A stretch of DNA of 64,000 nucleotides from Entophlyctis helioformis (lineage: Eukaryota; Chytridiomycota; Chytridiomycetes; Chytridiales; Chytriomycetaceae): the NCBI GenBank assembly GCA_025526915.1, contig JAHLKH010000137.1, positions 1-64,000 on the forward strand. The letters run 5' to 3'. The notes under the pieces are model-generated. The model was not told the origin of the DNA. It saw only the letters and a program-made list of their open reading frames with translations, and ran no database searches. Made by a program: the position numbers and the translations under genes. This document shows, piece by piece, positions 44,275-56,414 of this stretch (the first letter of the stretch is position 1; each line of letters starts with the position of its first letter).

Positions 44275-47200
44275 ATGGACGGGCCGACCCAGCCTGGCAT
44301 GGAAAAGAAAGACACGGCAGCAGCGGTGCTGCAGATACAACGTAGCGCTCCCAACAATGCAGCATTGGCAGACTTTGAGCTTGGACCGGAGCGGCTACTC
44401 GAGCTCATCGACCCAAAGAATCCTGCGCTTCTTCAAGAACTTGGGGGGATTGAGGGGCTGGCAAAGGCTCTCAAGTCCGACTTGACTACTGGCCTCTCAG
44501 ATCCACTGAGCGGCCAGGCAGACCAAGGGCATGGTAAGGAGATGCTGCCAGTCCTGTTTCCTTCTAGAGCATGCCCGCTTGCCTCTGTTCGGCTGTCGCG
44601 CTATTCGTAGCTCTGCGTGTTGAAGGGCGTTACGCGCCATACAACGAGCTGTGGATGCCGAGCATCATTGGCGCCAGCTGTCCGCGCTTTCGGAACTTAC
44701 CTTAGAACCAACCACGACAATACACGCCTAATGCTGTGACGCTCTACAATAGAATCCAAGACCAAGACTGATGGACACCACGGCCAATTCTCCGACGGCT
44801 TTGACGACAGGCGGCGCTTCTATGGCTCAAACGCCCTCCCAGAGCCCATCCAGAGCACCATATTCCAGCTCATGTGGGAAGCACTGCAAGATCACACACT
44901 GCTCGTTCTCATTGTCGCCGCAGTGGTCGAGATGTCTATTGGTGTCTACAAGTTCCGGTTTGCCCCAGAAGGAAAGCGTGACGATCTGGCGCTCATCGAC
45001 GGTGCTGCAATCATTATTGCAAGTAAGTCGTCGCAGGCAGACAAAGCGCCATGTGGCAGGCGGTTTCGCAAAAATCATCCCCTTCGAATCGGCCACAAAC
45101 GTACCAAACACATACTGACGATGCTTTGCTTACTTCTCGGGCATCCCACGTAGTTCTTGTCGTTGTGCTCGTCGCGTCGTTTAGCGATTTCCAAAAACAG
45201 TCTCAGTTCCGAGCACTCAACGACTTTGGCAAGTCTCTTTCTGAAGTCAAGGTCATCCGTAATGGCATCACACGGTCGATCCCAACGTCAGCCGTCGTTG
45301 TCGGTGACATCTGCTTGCTCCAAACGGGCGACGTGATCCCTGCCGACTGCGTGCTGGTGCAGGGTTACAACGTCGAGGCTGACGAAAGTACTCTCACGGG
45401 CGAGCCGCACGCCATTGAAAAGGACGCGTTGGATCCATTTCTGTTGTCAGGCACCAAAGTCGTCAATGGCGTTGGACGCATGATCGCCATTGCCACTGGC
45501 GTGAACTCGCTCAACGGCCGCTCGTTGCTTGCGCTCGAGGTCGAGCCGGAAGAGACACCACTACAGGAAAAGCTTGGCCGAATCGCCGACTTCATCGCCA
45601 AGTTTGCAGTTATTGCCGCCATAGCCATGATCGTCTTCCTGATCATCATCTACTTTTCTATTAATCGGTCGAGCCTGAAGGAGCCCTACGAGGTTTCACA
45701 GGATATCTTGTCACTGTTTATCCTCGCGGTCACCGTTGTCGTCGTCGCTGTCCCCGAAGGCCTCCCATTGGCTGTCACTCTCTCTCTTGCGCACGCCACG
45801 CTCCAGATGCTCAAGGACAACAACCTTGTGCGCCACCTGTCGGCCTGCGAGACGATGGGCAATGCTACAACCATTTGCTCAGACAAGACAGGCACGCTGA
45901 CGATGAACAAGATGACGGCTGTCAAAGGAAACATTATCCAGATCCCCTTTGATCGCGACACCAATGAGGACACGTTCAAGTCGAGTTTACTCGGCACCAC
46001 TGGAAACGAGGGACGCTCCGACCACATGCTCAAGCTGCTTGCATTTATCGCATGCTCGCTCAACGTCAATTCTACCGCTGGAGAGAATGCGGACAAGACT
46101 GGCAAGGTTGTCTTTACCGGCTCCAAGACCGAGATTGCCATCCTCGATCTGACAACCAGGCTTGGCTTCCCGTACAAGCTCGACCGTGACCGAACTCAGG
46201 TGCTCCAAATCGAGCCGTTCAGCTCGGAGCGCAAACGCATGTCGATCCTCATCAAAGCGCCACGAGACGAGGCATTCGAGAAATCACTGGGTCTCGGCCC
46301 GATCGAACTTGCGTCGACGGAGCGGAACCGTCGGTGGATGTTTGTCAAGGGTGCTTCCGAGATCATCCTCGCTGGGTGTACGCGCTTCATCAACGCACAG
46401 GGCGTGATTGAGGTGATGTCGGCTGCCAAGCGCGCGCAGCTCGAGGCCACGATTGCAGAGTATGCGGCCGGTTCGCTCCGCACCATTTGTGCAGCAATCA
46501 AGACTGTCCTTCCGACGCAGTCCACTTTGTCGCCGGTGCCTCAGAATCCACACCAGAAACTCGACGATGGCGACGACCTGATTTTGGTTGCGCTGTTTGG
46601 CATCCTGGATCCTGTCCGGCCCGAGGTTCCAGACGCCGTTGCGCTGTGCCAAAAGGCCGGCGTTGTTGTCCGCATGGTCACGGGCGACAATATCGTCACG
46701 GCCAAGGCCATTGCCACAGAGTGTGGCATTCTGTCGGCTGACGGCATTGTCATGGAAGGCCCCAAATTTCGTGCTCTTTCTCAAGAACAGATGGACGACA
46801 TCCTCCCGCATCTCCAGGTGCTTGCACGCTCGTCTCCGCTGGACAAGCAGATTCTCGTCAACAACCTCAAGCGTCTAGGCGAGACCGTCGCGGTCACGGG
46901 CGACGGCACCAACGACGCACCTGCATTGTCTGCTGCAGACGTTGGGTTTTCAATGGGGATTGCTGGCACAGAGGTCGCCAAGGAGGCGTCCGACATTGTG
47001 CTCATGGACGACAACTTTGCGTCGCTCGTCAAGGCCGTCGTGTGGGGCCGCACTGTGTACGATTCAATCCGCAAGTTCCTGCAGTTCCAGCTGACGGTGA
47101 ATGCAGTAAGTTTGGACGGTGATGCGTGCCCAGGAGCGAATGGACAGATCCAGCCAAAACGCCAATGCGCAGCATGCTTACTTTGGGTCTTCTCTGATGT

Positions 47201-48749
47201 GCGCTTGTGTTGCAGAGCGCCGTTGTGGTGACCTTGATCAGCGCATTCTCGACCACGGTCGGGCCGGCACGGACACCGTATCCTGCCCTGAGCGCGGTGC
47301 AGCTCCTGTGGATCAACTTGATCATGGACACGCTTGCTGCCCTTGCACTTGCCACTGATCCGCCGTCGATCGAGGTTCTTGATCGCAAGCCTGCAAACCG
47401 TGCCGAGTCCATTATTTCCGTAGATATGATGCGGCAGATTGTTGGGCAGGGCGTGTTCCAGATCGTGGCCATTCTTACAATCTACTACAAGGGCTACGAC
47501 TGGTGGGGGGCAAGTCTGCCCGAATCGGAAAGAAAGAGCGAGGCAGGCGTGGACGTTGTCACTGCTACCGTGATTTTCAACACCTTTGTCTTTTGCCAAG
47601 TCTTTAACGAGATCAACAGCCGCTCAATCACAAGAGGTACGCTGCCTTTGACCGCCGCTGCATGACGGCCGCTTGCTGCCTCCTGCCTCTGGTGCGCAAC
47701 AGTGCATACATACTGACCCGCTGCCCACGGCCTTAGAACTCAATGTCTTCAAGGGATTCTTCCGAAACCAAATGTTTGTCGGCATTTTGATGGTCACTGT
47801 GTTTTGCCAAGTCATTATTGTGCAGTTTGCAGGCATCGTCTTCAAGACGAATCCCAAAGGCCTCGACATTGGGGGCTGGGTCATTTCGGTTCTTGTAGGG
47901 GCGCTGTCTCTTCCTTTCGGCGCGCTGATCCGCCTGCTACCAGACATTGAGTTCCTGGAATGGCTCATTCCAAAGCAAGCCTTTGAGCGCGTCACAAGTT
48001 CATCAACAGTCGCACTTCAAATGATGCCGCTTGAGGCAACGTCTGGTTCAGCTCATGAGCAGACCTATGGGCAGCAGCAGAAGATATCGATACGGCACGC
48101 CGAGGGAGGTGGCGCCACCCAGGACGAGGAAGCCGCTGCAGCAAGCCGTGAACGCGAACGCTGGGAGACGGCGATCCGAGCCACACGCATCCAGCTCCGA
48201 GTCATCAAGTTGTTCCGCGTTCCGGACTCGGAAACAAGCCGAATCACTGCGCCATCTAGCGGTCTCAGCGCCTGGCCCACACGCAAGCCGCATGCAGCGG
48301 GCGGTGGCGCAGCATCGTGCTCTCCGAGGCAATCGTTTACAAGTGTTGATATTCGAAGCACAAGCCCGCCTGGGTCACGTCTCGGGTCCGGATCCGGCGC
48401 ACATCCATTTGGACACCATCACCATCATCATACGGAGATCGGCGGCCTGCGAGAAACACCGTCGTTGGGCTCTGAGGCCGGCGTACGGACGATGGAGGAG
48501 CCCTCGGAAACCCGAAGCATGTGGGATCGCGTGCGGTCGGTGATGTCAGTCTCTCAAGCATTCCACCGCAGCCTTCGGCCATCGCGCGTCGACTATGCAA
48601 CGCTGCAGCTGGTCGATGCCAACCGCATCCGCCAGGCACAATCGGCAACAACACGCAGAAGGGCATTGAGCCACGGCAGATCGACAATGACTCGACCAAG
48701 CCTGGACCGACGCAGCGTGGATGGCCGCAACGGCAGTGTCAACATGTAG
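44275..48749 (+). CDS. Plasma-membrane-type Ca2+-ATPase (P2B) with C-terminal calmodulin-binding site
   Basis: A Ca2+ export or vacuolar uptake pump. Exon 1 (ATG 44275) encodes an N-terminal regulatory segment (ELGPERLLELIDPKNPALL-like; GIEGLAKALKSDLTTGLSD). After short introns come RRFYGSNALPEPIQSTIFQL and helix pair M1-M2. Further along are the A-domain TGE loop (ESTLTGEP), M4 with VVVVAVPEGLPLAV (Ca2+-site PEGL), the phosphorylation site CSDKTGTLTMNK (about 45.88 kb), and the hinge VTGDGTNDAPAL. M5-M10 are in later exons, spliced at LTVNA/SAVVV and SITR/ELNVF. After M10 the tail contains RERERWETAIRATRIQLRVI followed by KLFRVP, matching the calmodulin-binding autoinhibitory helix of animal-type PMCAs, then a long disordered Ser/Arg-rich tail with a poly-His patch. 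The stop is at 48747-48749. Confidence 0.93.
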
Positions 48750-48938
48750 AGCAGCACTGTCTCAACCCAATGCAGTCCGACCGAGCGATCTTGTGCTACA
48801 ACAACTAGATGCCAGGCCCCAACCGACGTGTCTCTTGGCTGCGATTGAATGAATGAACGAACGAACGAGCCAGTCTGCTTGCATTTGTCCACGTTTGCAC
48901 GCTGTCTCTCGATCGGCAGTGTCAAGCAACTTCTCTGC

Positions 48939-51900
48939 ATGAGTCGACAGATGGATGGCGACTGGGATGCCGATCTGGCTGGTGCGGGCACGGGGTTTGG
49001 CTTCGGCGGCCACTTTCTTGCTGGAGAGGGCAGTGCTGTTCGTCACCCTGGCCGTGGCCGTGGATCACCGTTCGCTGGCTCATCGGCACGTGGCCGCAGT
49101 ATCATCAGCAGCGCCAGCCACGGAACTGCTCATGCAGCTGCTTCTCCCATGAACGTCTTTGGCCAAAGACGCCCAGTGTTTTCGCTTCAGCATCAGCCAG
49201 CCGAGCCGCCGTTTGCCAACGGGAACTTGCTGGCCGGACACGACATCGACATGTGCAACGGCTCGCCTGCCGCAAGCGTCCTTCGCCAAGTCCCCCAGAC
49301 GGATCGCGTTTTCGACCTCGAGATGCGCCATGATGGCATGGACGGCAGCAGGGTAGCAGACTCTGGCAGACACCAGTTGGCGTTTGGGAGCATCATCAGG
49401 CACAGCGACTCGCCGTCCATGCTTCCATTGCAGGCCGCAAATCAGGAGCACTGTGCCGATCCCGTGCCTGCAGAGAGCTGCCCATTCAGCACTGCCGATG
49501 CACCGCAGTTCCTATCTACAGCCGTTCTACGTAGGGCATCACTCGCATATGCATTGTTGATGGATGGATGGATGGATGGATTCATTGTCTCACGCCCTCA
49601 TCAATTCACCAACGTGTTGGATGGCCATTCAAGCGGATCGTTATCGAGCCATCTTTTCGTTTCCTGCCTTCAATGCCGTGCAGTCCGAGTGCTTCGATCT
49701 CATCTACAGTCATTCAAACGTGGTCATTAGTGGTATGCACAGTCTGCATATGAGCCGCCTTTCCAAGCAAGCCCACTCTGTCCGCACGATATGACTGACA
49801 CCAAGACTTGGCGACCGCGTAGCCCCAACTGGAGCTGGCAAGACAGTCCTTATGGAGTTGGGTAGGTCCATGCTCATTTCGGCACGCGTGCCATGCTGAT
49901 CGCGTGCCACTTGCTAATGCTTGTGCATTTATGGTCGCGCAGCTATCCTTCGACTGCTTGGCAGGCCACGTGGCGATCAATCCAAGGTTGTCTACGTGGC
50001 GCCGACAAAGGCTCTTTGCTCGGAACGAGTCCGCGACTGGCAGCACAAGTTTTCGAGTCTCGGTCTGACGTGCCAAGAGCTGACGGGGGACACAGATCTC
50101 AGACAAACAACTGAGATTCAGCGCTGCAACATTCTAGTGACTACTCCCGAGAAGTGGGATACCACCACGCGCAGATGGCACGATCTACGCCACTTTATGA
50201 ACATGCTGCGTCTTGTACTGGTGGGTTGCATGCTTTAGTTATTCCATTGGTCTCTTTGTCTGTCTATGTATGCATGTTGACATGTTTGAGCCCGATCGAA
50301 CGGCTGCGCTTGGTCATGACCAGCTGGATGAAGTGCACATGCTCAAGGAGGAGAGCCGCGGAGCGACACTTGAAGTCATTGTGAGCCGCATGAAGACCAT
50401 TCATCACGAACTGGGCGGTTCAACAACGCCCTGCTCCTCCTTTTCTTCCTCCTCATTGACGGCAAATGGTCCAGCTATTCCAGCTATTCCAGCAGCAGCA
50501 GCAGCAGCAGCAGCTCAAGCCAACGCATTGCGCATCGTTGCCATATCAGCCACCGTGCCCAACATTGCCGACGTGGCAGAGTGGCTTTGCAATGCGAGAG
50601 GAGAGCCGGCCGCACTGCAGTGAGTCCATTGATGAATGGTGAAGAGGAGTGGCCAATCCGCGCTGACTCGTGAATGATGCTTTGTGGGCATCGCCGTTTG
50701 CAACGATCGGCACTGTTTTGCAGGGTCTTTGGAGAGGCATACCGTCCGGTTAAGCTCGTCAAGGAAGTTCTCGGGTATCATGTCTCTGGCGGCAACTCTT
50801 TTGTCTTTGAGCGCAGCTTGGATTCAAAGTATGATGCATGCCCTCGATACGCTGCTGTTCGGTTTCCATGCCATAGCTCAAGCTGGAGACTAACGCGGCC
50901 CTTTATGCTCTCGCAACGCAAGGCTAATGGATGTCATATGCCGCTATTCTTCTGGAAAACCGGTGCTTGTCGTAAGCGTGCACGCAATCTATACTGCCGT
51001 GCTGCAGTGTCAGTCAAATGCCCGTCTTTGGTCAACTTACAAGCACGACTCTCTTGCCATCATGCCAGTTCTGCTCAACAAGAAAGTCGGCAATGGAGGC
51101 AGCTGAGCATCTTGCTGCCCAATTCAAGGCCACGCCGAGCACACAGAATCCCTTCGACGTGTGCCCTCAGCGAACTGCCCAGCTGCTCATGGATACGAGG
51201 AAAAGCGTGTTGGAAAAGCGGCTGGCGGAGGTTCTTGCACAACGCGTCGGGTTCCACCACGGTGGACTGGCCTTTGACGACCGTCAAAAGGTAGAGAGTC
51301 TCTTTATTGGCGGCGCCATTTCGGTCATTTGTGAGTTTGTTGCGTGAAGGCTCGTCATGTCAGCGAGGGTGGAGTCTGGCAGCCAACATTCTGTCCACAG
51401 GCACAACATCGACACTTGCTGTTGGCGTCAACCTTCCAGCACGCCTTGTCATTGTCAAGGGGACGATGCAGTACGTCAACGGCAGGTTTAGCGAATACAC
51501 CAAGATGGACATTGAGCAAATGATAGGAAGAGCTGGACGCCCGCAGGTATGTTGTGCACGCGATGCCGTGATGGTGATGGCGATAGCTGTGACTGACGCA
51601 TTCATGAATAGTTTGACGATTCCGGAGTTGCTGTCATCATGACATCCATTGACTGCCGACAAAGACTCATGGACATTGTTTCAGGCCAAGAGACGATTGA
51701 GAGCAGGTGCATCGTGCTCGCTGCACTTCTTCCGTGCTTGCAAGCTGGAGTGCCTACTCACGGCGCGACCCATGCTGGTGTCCTTGTAGTTTGCACGAGA
51801 ACCTCATTGAGCATTTGAACGCAGAGGTGGTGCTTGGCAGCATCCGCAATCCTCAGCAGGCACTTGAATGGTAAGGTTGATGCCGTACCTGGCTGGATCA

Positions 51901-54673
51901 AAGCGGAGTGTACAGTATCTGATGCCTGCCTCGATTCCAATCAGGCTCAAGTCAACATTTCTTCATGGTAATGCTGCCGCGTCCACACGAACTAGTTGAT
52001 CGGTGTGATGGGCTATAACCATGTTGCCGGTTCAGTTCGCATCCAGAAGAACCCGTCTCACTACCGTCTCAAGGATTGCGCTGCAGACACGGGGAGGCTA
52101 TCTGCCGAGAATCGTCTCGAAGGTATGCTGCAGTAGCCAGACGGGCTTAACATCAAACGCCATGCTATTGGCGACACCATTGACGCACTCCACCGATGGC
52201 CAAAGCCATGTTCCTGAGTGATCTTGAGCGTCTTCGAGAGCACGGCTTTGTGGCAATGAGTGAGCAGGGCTCATCTCCGACACTGCCATCACGGAGCATA
52301 CAACCGACTGGTAAGGTTTGCTGCATCGTGAACAAATGTGCAGCGAGCCGGTGATGTTAATGGCTTGCCGACAACGTACAGACTTTGCCAAAGCCATGGC
52401 CAAGTACTATTGCAAGTTTGAGACGGTTCTCTCCTTTGTCCATATCGAGCGTGCTGCGAGTCTTGAGCGCATTGTATGACAAGTTCCATTACATGGATCG
52501 TCGTTGACATGCCGCACTGCCCTGCTCTGCAACACTGACTCATTGGGATACGATCGCACTGGACTATAGCTAGAAGTACTGTCACAGGCCAAAGAGTTTA
52601 GCACAATTCGCTTCCACTCGGACAAGGCTCATCTGAATGTGCTCAACAAACACCCCGACATTCGTTTCCGCATCCAAGGCCGAATTGCCACACCAGACCA
52701 GAAGGTCAACTTGCTGATTCAGGTTTGTTGGTGTATGCAGCATAGATTCCATCTCGTGCGGGTGACTGATCGTCCTATAAACACCAGTGCGCACTTGGGT
52801 CTGTGTCATTCACAGAGCAAAAGAGCATGCACGCCATGGGTGGTGAAACGGCCACCATCCTCCAGAACGCGTCTCGTGTTGCTCGGTGCATGTGCGACGT
52901 GTTGATTGCCCGCAGGGACCATACAGCCTTGAAGAATGCAATAGTCCTCTCACAAAGCATCCAGGCTCGCACATGGGACTCTTCGCGACTGCAGCTCAAG
53001 CAGCTCGATGGCCTTGGCCCGCAGCTGTCGCGCAATCTGGCTCACGGTGGCATCACGACATTTGCACAGCTGCTCGATGCCGGGCCGCGCAGGATTGAGA
53101 TGCTTGCTGGCAGGAACCCGCCGTTTGGAAACAAGGTACAGAGCATCGCATTGTGGCGTGATGCCGAGCCGTTCATGCAATAACCAGCACGCACTGTGTT
53201 GTTGTTGTGTGCAGATTGTGGATGCAGCATCGAGTTTGCCCCAGTTTGCCATGACTGTCTACCAGCTTCAGACTATATCCATGCTAGGACAAGGCCGCCA
53301 TGCGACTTCAAATGCAATCACTGTGTCCGTCGCACTCAGCGTCAAAAACCCCAGCTCTGTCAAGTTCTTTGGCAAGCGTGGCCAGATGCACTGCGTTTTC
53401 GTGGCTGGCTCCTCAGACGGGCATCTTCTCGAATGCCGTCGAGTGCCGTACGTACCATGCATGCGATTGCTTCGACACCGACCTGCATTTACCGACTGCA
53501 ACGATGCCGTCTAAACAGCATCCGAAGCCTCAAGGAGACTGTATCGTTCTCATTTCAAGCCTCTGCTGCAAGCATGACAGATACGATCGAGTGCTGTGTG
53601 TTTAGCGAAGACAACGGTGCGAGACTATGCCATAACTGCACTGCTCATCGGCTGGACATGCGCTGACATGGGCAACTATAGTTGGCTTGAATGTTGTTGT
53701 CAAGCATCAGGTCCGCCCGCAAGCCGACGTTGCTCGTGCAGGACAAGGACAGGAACGCGTTTGCCAGCCAGTTCAAGTCCATGCAGCAGGCTGTGATCCA
53801 TGGGAGACCGAGGCCGAAGCCAGGGAGTACGACACAATCTTTGCGAGTCTGGATCTTGACCCATGCGCCATGTCCACTTCAGGCGTTTCGGCCGCAGCGG
53901 CAAGCCGAATGGACGCCGTTGGCGGACAGCCGCCAGCAGCAGTTGCTGAATGCGTACCTGCCAATGGGATGGCCGCAGAGTGCAGACACCGGTGTCGCGA
54001 CAAGCAGCAGTGTTCACACAAATGCTGCAAAGCCGGAGTCCGGCCAGGTAACAGCCGCGGTGTAAAGCGCAAGCAGGCCATTCTTGGCCAGTCAAACCGG
54101 CAGCAGCAGCAGCATCAGCAGGTGCACGATAACGCGCCAGACCGCGTCAACTGTCGCAGTTCAAGCGTTCGGTCGGCACTTGCAGATGACAGCCTTCTCA
54201 AAGACTATGTCGATGGAACAGGTGAAGCCGCATGCCGAAGCTCGAGCTATGAAGCTGTTCTCCAAAGCTGCGCAGTCCATGCAGCTGAACTTGACGGAGA
54301 GCCTGCCAATGCCGATCAGCTCTGCCACATACAGCAGCACGAGTCGCTCCATGATGCCGCAAGCTCGCGTCTTGCGCTTCAATGCCACATCAAGCAGGAT
54401 ATCGGCGACCTGATCTACTTTGAGTCGGATTCACCAGACTCGATTCCTGCTGCTGTCAGCTCCTTTGACGAAGCGGATACAGCCAAACACGGGAGCCCTA
54501 AACCTTGGACTGCAGTCTCTGCGCATTTCAGCGACGACATTGAACGCGACCACACGCAGTTTGTGAAGCGGCCACGGCATGATCCTGATGGCAGCAATGA
54601 CCGTGATTCGATCGCGAGGCAGCCGGCCGATCTGATCAACGACGCATTCCGCAGCTTGTTCGAAGAGATGTGA
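48939..54673 (+). CDS. HFM1: Meiotic DNA helicase HFM1/MER3
   Basis: An SF2 Ski2-like helicase that stabilises crossover intermediates in meiosis. The ATG at 48939 opens a non-conserved Gly/Arg/Ser-rich N-terminus. The helicase starts at [20 protein letters not shown], spliced into [13 protein letters not shown] (motif I, about 49.83 kb). Next are [39 protein letters not shown] (motif II, about 50.33 kb), [17 protein letters not shown] (motif III), then [40 protein letters not shown] (motif V) and [10 protein letters not shown] (motif VI). The Sec63-like region includes [19 protein letters not shown] and a helix-hairpin stretch [17 protein letters not shown]. The C-terminal tail after about 53.7 kb is poorly conserved. 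Two overlapping open frames compete there, so the stop at 54673 is tentative. Confidence 0.9.
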
Positions 54674-54738
54674 GTGGTCAATGAACAGCCGAGGACGCAG
54701 ATGCAGCTAGGCGGGGGGAAACATGAAGCATTCAATGT

Positions 54739-55392
54739 TCATTCGGCGTCCTGCAGATGAAATGCGGCATACGTCGTTGCCTTTAGCGTTCTCTTTCTTG
54801 AACGACGGTTGTCGTTGATGCGAAGGGGGTCACGGGTCGGTGCAGCGATTGCCTTGCCCACCTTTTTGGCAGGAAGCTTAGCCAAGTCGTTGCTATCATC
54901 GGTGCGGTTCTCGCTGTCGTTTCCATCCACGTTCTCCACGTCGTCGGAGGAGCCAGACGTTGCCAGATTTCCGGACGAGCTGCCTGCAAGGGCAGAGGCA
55001 TTCGCAGCGACAGCGTCGGAAGACGCCTTGCGGGAAGCCTTTGCAGCACCGGCCTTTGGTGCAGCACGTGCACGTTTGGCAGGAGGGGCGACGGCGCCAG
55101 CAGAATCGCCTTCGGCTGCGTTGGGAATGTCGCCCGAAACCTTGGCCGACGCTTTACCGGCAGCACGCTTCTTTGCAGCAGTCTTGCCACCATACTTTTG
55201 CTCGAGACGCTCCACAAGCGAGTCGAGGCGGCTGGCGTTTCTAGCCTTGATCAAGGCTGCAAGTGCCGCCTCGCTGCCGCTGGCAGATCCAGGTCTGGAC
55301 CCGGATCTGGAGCCAGACGCCGACGAGGCGATCGACGAGGACGAGAGGGACGACACGCCGGACGATTCCGCGGACAGATCCTGCTGCTGCTG

Positions 55393-55425
<33 letters not shown>

Positions 55426-56364
55426 TGCTGCATGCGCTCGACGGCTCTTGCCTCCTTTTCGAGCTGGGCCCGACGCCGGGCGAGCTCGCGCTGGTTGATG
55501 ATGGGGAACTTTTTGAACTGCTCGACCTCTCCGGCGTCGATGGCGTCTTGGATGAGGGTCTGGAAGCGATCAATGTCGTAGAGGTTGGACAGAGGGACGA
55601 GGTCGATGATATCAAGCAAGACACCCTTGGCCTTGACGTAGCTCGCCAGCACATCTCTGCGCTCCTCCTCTGAATCTGCCGCCGGTTGAACAAGAGAGTC
55701 AGCAGGCAAGGACAGGCCCAGCCGAGTTTCAACCGTCACACGAGGTGGATGACAGAGAGCATCTGCGGATGGGTACTTGCATTGGTACTTGACCTTGAAG
55801 TCGGTGATGGTCTGCTCGCTCACAACACCAGACCACAGCTCACGGAAGTATGTGGCCCAAGACACATCGGAGCTCTTGAGATCCAGGATCGAGTCCTGCA
55901 GCGATCCAGTGAGGTCGTATGTGGCTCTGCGGTCCGAGTCCGACAGAACCGCATAGGCCTTGGACAGACGCTGGAACGCAGCCGTGGCCTCTGCCCGCTG
56001 CTCGTCCGAAGCGCCGACGGGGATCTTGTCTGGGTGGTGCTGCAGGGCAAGCTTGCGGTAGGCTTTGCGGATCTCCTCCTGCAGTGTTCCCCCCCGACGG
56101 CAGGATTCGTTGGTTGAGCGGGCCAAGCGTCAGCGACGGGACATGGGGCAGCTGTGCAAGTCACCGCCAACGCCATGCACTTGCCGTGGTTGCAGTGCGC
56201 CGGACTTTGAGCAGAGCGTACAGCTCGCCGTCCTGCTTGTCGGCGGTATCGTCTCCCCACTCGCTGGTGTCGTTGCCAGTGTCGTTGCCACTGGTGTCGT
56301 TGGTGGTGTCGTTGGTGGTGTCGTTGGTGGTGTCGTTGGTGGTGTCGTTGTCACCGTTGGCCAT
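54739..56364 (-). CDS. DNAJC9: DNAJC9-like J-domain protein, with frame break at a CAG tract
   Basis: A J-domain co-chaperone; animal DNAJC9 recruits Hsp70 to histones H3-H4. Exon 1 (56185-56364) encodes an unusual N-terminus of NDTT repeats and then GELYALLKVRRTATT. The 106-bp intron 56079-56184 has a GCAAGT donor, and joining it gives RTATTEEIRKAYRKLALQHH followed by PDK with the catalytic HPD. The frame fit requires the GC donor. A DNAJC9-type middle region follows (LVPLSNLYDIDRFQTLIQDA with IDAGEVEQFKKFP). In the Gln run (about 55378-55435 on the plus strand) the CAG repeat is broken by two extra bases at 55391-55394. After this the natural continuation, DLSAESSGVSSLSSSSIASS and RLDSLVERLEQKYGGK with a basic tail, is in another frame. 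This is either an indel, a sequencing error or slippage. Confidence 0.85.
55378..55435. repeat. CTG/CAG trinucleotide tract in the DNAJC9-like gene
   Basis: CTGCTGCTG repeats on the plus strand encode poly-Gln on the minus strand. An extra TG dinucleotide at 55391-55394 changes the reading frame within the tract. Confidence 0.9.
56268..56350. repeat. 12-bp GTGTCGTTGGTG minisatellite encoding NDTT repeats
   Basis: Five near-identical 12-bp units plus two shorter variants lie in exon 1 of the DNAJC9-like gene. They give Asn-Asp-Thr-Thr repeats ahead of the J-domain. Confidence 0.9.
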
Positions 56365-56414
56365 GGTAACGTTTTGGGATCTAAGTGACAAGGTTTCCCC
56401 AGCGAAACTGCAAC
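56365..56414. promoter_or_regulatory. 50-bp bidirectional spacer between DNAJC9-like and AHA1
   Basis: Only 50 bp separate the two divergent start codons, so both genes must share a very compact promoter or have 5' ends inside each other. No TATA box or heat-shock element array is evident in the spacer itself. Confidence 0.6.
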
